Source of the DNA: Selenomonadales bacterium
GTDB taxonomy: Bacteria > Bacillota > Negativicutes > Selenomonadales > Selenomonadaceae
Length of the DNA: 25,858 bases
NCBI GenBank assembly: GCA_900769615.1
Contig: CAAGHH010000005.1
Location: 1 to 25,858 of the forward strand
Direction: 5' to 3'
Numbering within the stretch: the first letter of the stretch is position 1; each line of letters begins with the position of its first letter. This document shows positions 20,237-25,858 of the stretch, one piece after another. The position numbers and the translations under genes were made by a program. The notes beneath the pieces are model-generated. The model was not told the DNA's origin, ran no database searches, and worked only from the letters and a program-made list of their open reading frames with translations.

Positions 20237-20497
20237 ATGGAAATTCTGAGAGTATCAGCTAAATCAAATCCCAATTCGGTGGCCGGAGCTTTGGCTGGTG
20301 TATTGCGAGAAAATGGCAGTGCCGAAATGCAGGCTATCGGGGCGGGGGCGCTTAATCAGGCGATAAAAGCAATCGCGATTGCGCGTGGCTTTGTAGCACC
20401 GCATGGTGTGGATTTAGTATGTATTCCAGCGTTTACGGATCTTGAGATAAATGGTGAGGAACGTACGGCAATAAAACTTATTGTAGAACCACGCTGA
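20237..20497 (+). CDS. spoVS: Stage V sporulation protein S (SpoVS)
   Basis: An 86-residue Alba-like protein matching SpoVS almost end to end: VSAKSNPNSVAGALAGVLRE, QAIGAGALNQAIKAIAIARG, DLVCIPAFTDLEINGEERTAIKLIVEPR (as DLVCIPAFTD and GEERTAIKLIVEPR). SpoVS affects septation and coat formation in Bacillus, but it is also kept in many non-spore-formers, so it does not prove sporulation. ATG 20237 gives the standard 86-residue length; GAGG lies about 11 nt upstream, whereas a GTG at 20228 is too close. Unusually GC-rich and well conserved for the neighbourhood. It has its own candidate promoter. Confidence 0.96.
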   Translation: MEILRVSAKSNPNSVAGALAGVLRENGSAEMQAIGAGALNQAIKAIAIARGFVAPHGVDLVCIPAFTDLEINGEERTAIKLIVEPR

Positions 20498-20525
20498 ACA
20501 TTGGATATAGGAGTGACAAAATAAA

Positions 20526-21359
20526 ATGCCTAGTGATTTGCATATGCATACGACTTTTTCGGATGGAAAACTTACTCCGGAGGAGCTGATAGCAACAGCT
20601 AAGGCTGCCGGTTTGCGATATATAGCTATTACTGACCATGACACGATAGATGGCGTAGCTCATCTGTATGAAAATGGTTTATTTCCTAATAAAGGAATAG
20701 GAATTATTCCTGGTATTGAATTCAGCGCCCATCATCCGCTAAGGGAGATACATATATTGGGATTTAATGTCGACATTTATTATCGTGAGCTGGCGGATAA
20801 ACTAAATGATGTAACAGAAGCGCGCTGGACAAGATTCAGCGAGATGATCGAAAAGCTGCAGCAGCTAGGCTATAATATTACCGAAACTGAGGTGCTGACT
20901 ATAGCAGGTGCCAGCAGTGCGATAAGCCGCTCACATATCGGGCGTGTTTTAGTAAAAAAAGGTTATTTTGCGTCGATTAGGGAAGCTTTTGATGCGGTGC
21001 TGAAAAAAGGTCAGCCGGCGTATGTACCGCATTATCATTTGGAAGTGGAAGAAATAATAGAGCTTATAAAAGCTGCTGGTGGTACGCCGGTGCTGGCACA
21101 TCCTAAGTTGATTGGTGATGATGCTATCGTAAGGGATCTGTGTCAGCGTGGCATAGAGGGAATAGAAGTTTTTTATCCGCAACATGATGAAACCGATGTC
21201 AAGCGTTATATGGCAATGGCCGAAGAATATGGTCTTAAGGTATCAGGTGGATCAGATTTTCATGGCTATCCTACAAGATATCCACAAAAAGTAGGTATTT
21301 TTACGATTGATGATAAGTGGGCGGAGGCATTTTATAAGCCTATGACTAAAATCGAGTGA
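20526..21359 (+). CDS. PHP-domain phosphoesterase (YciV / RNase AM-like)
   Basis: A 277-residue PHP-domain metal-dependent phosphoesterase. Members of this branch (YciV/TrpH type) act as 3',5'-nucleoside bisphosphate phosphatases or 5'-3' exoribonucleases. Seen: the first PHP motif DLHMHTTFSDG (His6, His8), YIAITDHDTIDG, GIEFSAHHPLREIHILGF, an insert of about 60 residues typical of this branch with SRSHIGRVLVKKGY, the later PVLAHPKL, and GGSDFHG near the C-terminus. All metal-ligand motifs are present. A GGAG site is about 12 nt upstream of the ATG, rather far. It sits 28 bp after spoVS. Soluble. Given rny and ymdB nearby, an RNA-turnover role is plausible. Confidence 0.88.
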   Translation: MPSDLHMHTTFSDGKLTPEELIATAKAAGLRYIAITDHDTIDGVAHLYENGLFPNKGIGIIPGIEFSAHHPLREIHILGFNVDIYYRELADKLNDVTEARWTRFSEMIEKLQQLGYNITETEVLTIAGASSAISRSHIGRVLVKKGYFASIREAFDAVLKKGQPAYVPHYHLEVEEIIELIKAAGGTPVLAHPKLIGDDAIVRDLCQRGIEGIEVFYPQHDETDVKRYMAMAEEYGLKVSGGSDFHGYPTRYPQKVGIFTIDDKWAEAFYKPMTKIE

Positions 21360-21375
21360 ATGGGGAGCGGTCGCT

Positions 21376-22209
21376 ATGGATGTAATAGCTTTAGTTGGTC
21401 CGAGTGGTACAGGCAAAAGCCATCATGCGCTGATTGTAGCTCATAAAAACAAGGCTGATGCTATAATTGACGATGGCATCTTGATAAAAGATGGCAAAAT
21501 TGTCGGCGGTCATTCGGCTAAGAAAGAAAAAAGCAAAATAATGGCAGTAAGACGGGCTATTTTTGTATTGCCAGGTCATGCTGAAGAGGTAAGAGAGGCT
21601 ATTTCAAAATCAAAACCCCATCGGATTTTAGTATTAGGAACATCGGAAAATATGGTGCAGAAAATCGCACGGGCGCTGAAACTGCCATCTATAGCCAAGA
21701 TAATTCATATCGAGGATGTAGCAACTAAGCAAGAGATGGAGAAAGCTCGGTTTTATCGGCTGAAACAAGGCAAACATATAATTCCGGTGCCAACTATTGA
21801 GCTAAAACCACATTTTTCCGGTTATTTAATAGATCCGTTGCAGTCATTATTTAAGCGTTCTTCTACCCGTCGCCGCCGTTTAGGTGAAAAGTCCATTGTG
21901 CGGCCAGTATTTAGTTATTATGGCAAGCTTAGTATAGATGATTCGGCGATTGAGGCAATTGTTGACAAGGTAGTCAGCAAGGCAGAAGCTGTAAGCAAAA
22001 TAAGCCATATCAAAGTCAAGCATATGATGCAGGGTGAAGAAGATTTGGGGCTTATAATAAATTGTGATGTGGTGCTGACGTATGGTAATCATATTCCAAC
22101 GCTTATAGCACAGTCACAAAAAGAAGTTCGTGATGCTGTCGAATTTATGACTGGTATGATTGTGCATGAGGTAAACATTCATATCAAAGCTTTATATGTA
22201 CAAACTTGA
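21376..22209 (+). CDS. P-loop NTPase / Asp23-like fusion protein
   Basis: A 277-residue protein with two parts. The N-terminal ~170 residues form a P-loop nucleotide-binding domain with Walker A GPSGTGKS at 8-15, IIDDGILIKDGKIVGG and RRAIFVLPGHAEEVREA; it ends in a basic RSSTRRRRLGEKS linker. The C-terminal ~100 residues resemble Asp23/Gls24 (DUF322) proteins: YYGKLSIDDSAIEAIVDKVV, the strand LGLIINCDVVLTYGNHIP, and the characteristic ending VEFMTGMIVHEVNIHIKAL. Asp23 proteins act in envelope stress and membrane association. The substrate and role of the fused protein are unknown to me. GGGGAG is 8 nt upstream of the ATG. It lies 16 bp after the PHP gene and 58 bp before ftsH. Confidence 0.8.
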   Translation: MDVIALVGPSGTGKSHHALIVAHKNKADAIIDDGILIKDGKIVGGHSAKKEKSKIMAVRRAIFVLPGHAEEVREAISKSKPHRILVLGTSENMVQKIARALKLPSIAKIIHIEDVATKQEMEKARFYRLKQGKHIIPVPTIELKPHFSGYLIDPLQSLFKRSSTRRRRLGEKSIVRPVFSYYGKLSIDDSAIEAIVDKVVSKAEAVSKISHIKVKHMMQGEEDLGLIINCDVVLTYGNHIPTLIAQSQKEVRDAVEFMTGMIVHEVNIHIKALYVQT

Positions 22210-22267
22210 CTGATTTTTCCCCTGTAGAGCATAGCTTTATGGGGGTTTACTATTAAGAAGGATAACT

Positions 22268-24163
22268 ATGAAGGAACTTAAACCACCAAAAAAATCATTG
22301 ACATTTTATTATATTTTAGTATTGGCAGTGATGCTGCTGTTTAATGAAATGGCTAGACCTTATTTTGCGGAACAGCAGGTTGAGCAGGTCGATTATGGTA
22401 CTTTTATGAGCATGATTGACGATAAACAGATTGATAAAGTAGATATCAAAGACAATAAGATTTTGTTTACGGATAAGGATGACAAAAGTTATAAAACAGG
22501 TATCATGAGCGATCCAACTTTGGTACAGCGATTGCATGAATCCGGCGCCGTCTTTTCACATTCGATAAAGGAAGAAACTTCGCCGATAGTCAGTTTCTTT
22601 ATGACGTGGATACTGCCACTTTTGATATTTTTTGCTATCGGTCAATATATGAGCCGAAAAATGATGGAACGGGCTGGCGGTAACTCGATGATGTTTGGAT
22701 TAGGCAGCGGCAATCAGGCTAAGGTTTATGTGCCGTCATCGGAGGGTATTCATTTTAAAGATGTTGCTGGTGAGGATGAAGCTAAGGAAAATTTATCCGA
22801 AATCGTTGATTATTTGCATAATCCAGAGAAATATTCGACCATTGGAGCAGCTATGCCTAAAGGTGTGCTGCTGGTAGGTCCGCCGGGAACAGGTAAAACT
22901 ATGCTGGCTAAAGCGGTAGCGGGCGAAGCCAATGTGCCGTTTTTCTCAATAGCAGGCTCAGAATTTGTGGAGATGTTTGTCGGTATGGGCGCTTCCAAGG
23001 TACGGGATCTTTTTAAACAAGCCAAGGAAAAAGCACCTTGTATCGTATTCATTGATGAAATAGACGCTATCGGACAAAAACGTAATGGCAATATGATGGG
23101 CAATGATGAGCGTGAGCAGACATTAAATCAGCTGCTTACGGAAATGGATGGCTTTGAGGGTAACAATGGTGTAATAATACTGGCGGCAACCAATAGGCCG
23201 GAGTCACTTGATCCTGCTCTGCTGCGTCCTGGCCGGTTTGATCGGCGCGTACCGGTGGAACTTCCAGATTTGGCTGGTCGTGAAGCAATACTTGCGGTTC
23301 ATGCCCGCAAAGTAAAAATGGCAGCGGATGTGGATTTTCATACTATCGCGCGGATGGCTGCCGGGGCTTCGGGCGCTGAGCTTGCCAATATCATAAATGA
23401 AGGCGCCTTACGGGCGGTCCGCTCGGGTCGCAGTCAGGTTACGCAGTCAGATTTAGAGGAAAGTGTTGAAGTAGTCATCGCTGGTTATCAGAAGAAAAAT
23501 GCGATACTTTCGGATAAAGAAAAGCATACCGTGGCTTATCATGAAATCGGTCATGCGCTGGTAGCGGCATTGCAGAGTAATTCGGCACCTGTGCAGAAGA
23601 TAACGATTATCCCGCGGACATCGGGGGCGTTAGGCTATACTATGCAGGTTGAAGAACAGGATAAGTACATATTAACCAAGGAAGAGCTGGAAAATAAAAT
23701 AGCTACTTTTACTGCTGGCCGAGCCGCTGAGGAAGTAAAATTTGGTCAAGTGAGCACAGGTGCTGCCAATGATATTGAGCAGGCAACTAAGATGGCACGG
23801 GCTATGATTACCCGTTATGGCATGAGTCCTGATTTTGATATGGTAGCAATGGAGACAGTCAATAACAAATATTTAGGTGGGGATACGTCACTTGCTTGTT
23901 CAGCTGCTACGCAAAATCAAATTGATAAGCAGGTTGTAGCTTTGGTAAAAGCTCAGCATGACAAGGCTAAGCAAATGCTGCTTGATAATCGCGATACGCT
24001 TGATAAATTGGCAGCGTTTTTGTATGAAAAAGAAACCATTACCGGTGATGAGTTTATGAATATATTAAAACCGCTAGCTAAGGAAGCAGCTGCTGATAGT
24101 GAAGTTGATGAAGTTAAAGCTGATAAAAAAGAAGCTGTTGCTGCTGATAGTATCAAAGAATAA
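22268..24163 (+). CDS. ftsH: ATP-dependent zinc metalloprotease FtsH
   Basis: A 631-residue membrane AAA+ protease that degrades membrane and regulatory proteins. In order: a first membrane helix (about 10-28, FYYILVLAVMLLF), an extracytoplasmic domain, a second helix (about 107-128, FFMTWILPLLIFFAIGQYM), AAA+ domain with Walker A GPPGTGKT at 204-211, pore loop FVEMFVGMGASKV, Walker B IVFIDEIDAIGQ and LLRPGRFDRRV, then the zinc site HEIGH at 425-429 and the third ligand region AANDIEQAT. HEIGH differs from the usual HEAGH but keeps all ligands. The C-terminal ~90 residues and the acidic/lysine tail are shorter and unlike typical FtsH, so this may be a second FtsH paralog. AAGGAT precedes the ATG. 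Confidence 0.95.
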   Translation: MKELKPPKKSLTFYYILVLAVMLLFNEMARPYFAEQQVEQVDYGTFMSMIDDKQIDKVDIKDNKILFTDKDDKSYKTGIMSDPTLVQRLHESGAVFSHSIKEETSPIVSFFMTWILPLLIFFAIGQYMSRKMMERAGGNSMMFGLGSGNQAKVYVPSSEGIHFKDVAGEDEAKENLSEIVDYLHNPEKYSTIGAAMPKGVLLVGPPGTGKTMLAKAVAGEANVPFFSIAGSEFVEMFVGMGASKVRDLFKQAKEKAPCIVFIDEIDAIGQKRNGNMMGNDEREQTLNQLLTEMDGFEGNNGVIILAATNRPESLDPALLRPGRFDRRVPVELPDLAGREAILAVHARKVKMAADVDFHTIARMAAGASGAELANIINEGALRAVRSGRSQVTQSDLEESVEVVIAGYQKKNAILSDKEKHTVAYHEIGHALVAALQSNSAPVQKITIIPRTSGALGYTMQVEEQDKYILTKEELENKIATFTAGRAAEEVKFGQVSTGAANDIEQATKMARAMITRYGMSPDFDMVAMETVNNKYLGGDTSLACSAATQNQIDKQVVALVKAQHDKAKQMLLDNRDTLDKLAAFLYEKETITGDEFMNILKPLAKEAAADSEVDEVKADKKEAVAADSIKE

Positions 24164-24181
24164 CAAAATATAAATGCCAAT

Positions 24182-24219
24182 AAAAAAGACTAGCTATCCA
24201 AATGGGAAGCTAGTCTTTT
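24182..24219. terminator. Bidirectional terminator between ftsH and the CorC/HlyC-type gene
   Basis: A 12-bp stem AAAAGACTAGCT (24184-24195) with AGCTAGTCTTTT (24208-24219) and a 12-nt loop. Reading plus it ends in TTTT; reading minus it ends in a longer T-run (plus-strand As at 24182-24187). It lies between two convergent genes and should stop both. Confidence 0.88.
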
Positions 24220-24237
24220 CCGTATTTATTTAGCGGG

Positions 24238-25539
24238 TTAATTTTCTAAGCGGGTTACTAAAATTTTAGCAATGCGAGCCCGATCCATAGCCTTTACCTG
24301 AAAAGTAAGATCACGCCAAGTTTTCTTTTCTCCTTTTTTGGGAATATAACCAAAGTAAGAGGTCAAAAAACCGCCCATTGTTTGAAAGTGATCGTGATCC
24401 TCGTCAGGAAGCTCATCAATAGCAAATTTAGCTTTAAAATCATCAATAGAGCAAAGACCATTAATGAGCCAAGAGTTTTCATTGCGGCTAGATATGAAAT
24501 CAGCTGCCGGTTCTTTTTTATCAGTTGAAGCTGATTGACCAACAATTTCTGCCATTATGTCATCCATGGTAAGAAAACCGATAACGCCGCCGTATTCATC
24601 AAGCACCATGGCTTCATGGATACCGGTAGTACGGAACTGCTCTAAAACGCGGAAGGTTTCAAGCGAGCGTGGTACAAATAAAGGCTTGCGGATATATTGC
24701 GAAAGATCCAGGGTTTTGCGTTCCAAAGCAGCATTTAAAAGATCTTTAGCGTAGAGGACACCGCAAAAATCATCAAGGCTGTCTCTGCCAACAGGGAATA
24801 TATCTTGTGGATTTTCGCGAATAAGCCGCAAATTATGTTTTAGGGAATCCGACAAATCAAGCCATAGCATTTGCGTTCTAGGGGTCATGAGCGCATAAGC
24901 CGTTTGATCGCTCATGTGAAATATGCGGTCAACCATTGCTTGTTCAGTTTTTTCAAAGGTACCGTCTTCGGTGCCTTGTTCAATTAGATCTTTTACTTCG
25001 TCTTCAGTTACCGTGTCCTCGATTTTAGGATTGATGCCAAAGAGCAGCAAGATAAGACTAGCTGAATTAGCCAAGAGTGAAATCAATGGTTTGGTGATAA
25101 ATATTGTGCGGCTAAGAATACCATGATAGCGTAATAAAAATTTTTCCGGATTTTGTATTGCTGCTCGTTTAGGCAAAAATTCACTAAACAGCAGGGTAAT
25201 GTAAGTTGTTAGTATAACACTTAACAAGATGGCTATAATTGATGCGTTTGGCAGAAAAGTTAATTTTATTGCTAAAAACGGTGCTACAAACATGCCAGTG
25301 CATAGCCCAGTTAAAATACTGGTAAAAGTAATACCGACTTGTGCCAAGGATAAAAGCTCCTCTGGCGTTTCTAATAAAGCAAGTACCGCTTTAGCGTCTT
25401 TGTCACCATCATCCTGTTTTTTTTCTAATAGTCCATGATGACATTCGGTTATAGCAGTTTCAATTAAAGAAAAAAAAGCGTTAATACTAAGCAGTAATAT
25501 AAGTATTGCAATTAGTAGTCCTACTTCAGAACTAGACAA
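24238..25539 (-). CDS. CNNM/CorC-HlyC family CBS-domain membrane protein
   Basis: A 433-residue member of the hemolysin-C / CorC / CNNM family, linked to Mg2+ or Co2+ export and membrane homeostasis, not truly a haemolysin. Domains in order: DUF21/CNNM membrane domain (about 1-190, with NAFFSLIETAITECH, LAQVGITFTSILTGLCTG, YITLLFSEFLPKRAAIQNPEK), EDTVTEDEVKDLIEQGTEDGTFE, two CBS modules (about 205-330, with MTPRTQMLWLDL, YAKDLLNAAL, VLDEYGGVIGFLTMDDIMAEIVG), and a C-terminal CorC_HlyC domain (about 345-433) with TMGGFLTSYFGYIPKKGE. The start is TTG at 25539, with AAGGA about 11 nt upstream; no ATG gives a complete first membrane helix. Confidence 0.92.
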   Translation of the reverse strand: MSSSEVGLLIAILILLLSINAFFSLIETAITECHHGLLEKKQDDGDKDAKAVLALLETPEELLSLAQVGITFTSILTGLCTGMFVAPFLAIKLTFLPNASIIAILLSVILTTYITLLFSEFLPKRAAIQNPEKFLLRYHGILSRTIFITKPLISLLANSASLILLLFGINPKIEDTVTEDEVKDLIEQGTEDGTFEKTEQAMVDRIFHMSDQTAYALMTPRTQMLWLDLSDSLKHNLRLIRENPQDIFPVGRDSLDDFCGVLYAKDLLNAALERKTLDLSQYIRKPLFVPRSLETFRVLEQFRTTGIHEAMVLDEYGGVIGFLTMDDIMAEIVGQSASTDKKEPAADFISSRNENSWLINGLCSIDDFKAKFAIDELPDEDHDHFQTMGGFLTSYFGYIPKKGEKKTWRDLTFQVKAMDRARIAKILVTRLEN

Positions 25540-25575
25540 TTATGATCCCATCCTTTTTGATTATAAAAAATAATA

Positions 25576-25614
25576 TAGCATTTCTATTATAATGCTAGCT
25601 GGCAAGTTTTGCCA
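25576..25614 (-). promoter_or_regulatory. Probable promoter region of the CorC/HlyC-type gene with two dyads
   Basis: A minus-strand TATAAT (25591 to 25586) lies about 50 bp upstream of the gene. It is overlapped by the inverted repeat TAGCATT (25576-25582) / AATGCTA (25591-25597). A second palindrome, TGGCAAGTTTTGCCA (25600-25614), occupies the -35 region, where the sigma-A match is poor (TGGCAA at 17-nt spacing). A regulated promoter is possible. Confidence 0.4.
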
Positions 25615-25649
25615 AGAAAAAAATATCGTTAAAAAATAGGAATAGGGTA

Positions 25650-25705
25650 TTGACTTTATAGATTTATATCCGTATAATAATACATGTCGCTGAAACAAAG
25701 CGACA
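25650..25705 (+). promoter_or_regulatory. Promoter and leader hairpin of the tRNA operon
   Basis: -35 TTGACT (25650-25655), 17-nt spacer, -10 TATAAT (25673-25678); predicted start near 25685. A 7-bp stem TGTCGCT (25685-25691) / AGCGACA (25699-25705) with a 7-nt loop occupies the whole leader up to 3 nt before the first tRNA. Confidence 0.8.
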
Positions 25706-25708
25706 AAC

Positions 25709-25785
25709 GGCCCGGTAGTTTAGTTGGTTAGAATGCCGCCCTGTCACGGCGGAGGTCATGGGTTCAAGTCCCATTCGGGTCGCCA
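25709..25785 (+). tRNA. tRNA-Asp (anticodon GTC)
   Basis: A complete 77-nt tRNA with encoded CCA. Acceptor GGCCCGG pairs with TCGGGTC (two G-U pairs), discriminator G, then CCA. The anticodon stem CCGCC/GGCGG holds loop CTGTCAC, so the anticodon is GTC. The T-arm is ATGGG-TTCAAGT-CCCAT. First tRNA of an operon that runs off the window. Confidence 0.97.
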
Positions 25786-25789
25786 TCAT

Positions 25790-25858
25790 GCGGAAATAGC
25801 TCAGGGGTAGAGCCCCACCTTGCCAAGGTGGGGGTCGCGAGTTCGAGCCTCGTTTTCC
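25790..25858 (+). tRNA. tRNA-Gly (anticodon GCC), truncated by the window end
   Basis: Starts 4 nt after tRNA-Asp. Acceptor GCGGAAA, D-arm GCTC..GAGC, anticodon stem CCACC/GGTGG with loop TTGCCAA (anticodon GCC), T-arm GCGAG-TTCGAGC-CTCGT, then TTTCC at the edge. The last acceptor base pairs, discriminator and CCA lie outside the window. Confidence 0.95.

Noticed and set aside
22210..22267. Terminator before ftsH
   Set aside because: Only a 4-bp CCCC/GGGG pairing with a large loop and weak inner pairing is visible, so read-through into ftsH is as likely.
1..25858. CRISPR arrays, insertion sequences, phage genes or riboswitches
   Set aside because: I looked for spaced repeats, transposase or integrase motifs and known riboswitch cores and saw none.

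Overview
The window looks like a chromosomal segment of a low-to-mid-GC Bacillota. The gene order ylxM-ffh-rpsP-khpA-ylqD-rimM-trmD and the set rny / ymdB / spoVS are typical of that phylum. An O-antigen-type sugar transferase at the left edge, an ylqD gene and the protein style suggest a Negativicutes (Selenomonadales-like) anaerobe. That placement is inferred from protein resemblance, not from a marker tree. I see no prophage, IS element or CRISPR array, and no gene-free stretch exceeds 300 bases.

Layout. 1-201: 3' end of a WbaP-like sugar-phosphate transferase. 274-3271: three separate genes, a DUF1847 cysteine-rich protein (-), a ketopantoate reductase family protein (+) and a YbjJ-like MFS transporter (-). 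3367-8387: a tight five-gene operon joining a stand-alone DUF4392 (GLUCM C-terminal type) protein, a D-amino-acid aminotransferase, PxpB, a PxpC fused to a complete DUF1445 (D-glutamate cyclase family) domain, and PxpA. 8422-10000: an alanine/glycine:cation symporter with its own promoter. 10038-14236: the SRP / ribosome-maturation operon. 14395-16948: a minus-strand group of a zinc-ribbon membrane protein, a secreted M48 protease and an AI-2E family transporter. 17038-24163: rny, an unknown gene, ymdB, spoVS, a PHP phosphoesterase, a P-loop/Asp23 fusion protein and ftsH. 24238-25539: a CorC/HlyC-type CBS membrane protein (-). 25650-end: a tRNA operon with tRNA-Asp(GTC) and a truncated tRNA-Gly(GCC).

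The most interesting system is the 3367-8387 operon. Mitochondrial D-glutamate cyclase (DGLUCY) carries DUF1445 and DUF4392 in one polypeptide. Here the two halves are separate genes of one operon, with DUF1445 fused to 5-oxoprolinase subunit PxpC. With the D-amino-acid aminotransferase and PxpA/PxpB this reads as a route D-Ala -> D-Glu -> 5-oxoproline -> Glu, possibly fed by the neighbouring symporter. An internal Shine-Dalgarno/ATG at the domain junction could also yield free DUF1445.

Regulatory DNA is also notable. The five best sigma-A-type promoters (3367, 8422, 10055, 17038, 25650) each have a stem-loop starting 5-10 nt after the -10 box, so at the predicted RNA 5' end. Two of these are followed by T-tracts and look like promoter-proximal terminators. 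The ylxM promoter lies inside a nested, symmetric inverted repeat, and spoVS has a sigma-H-like promoter.
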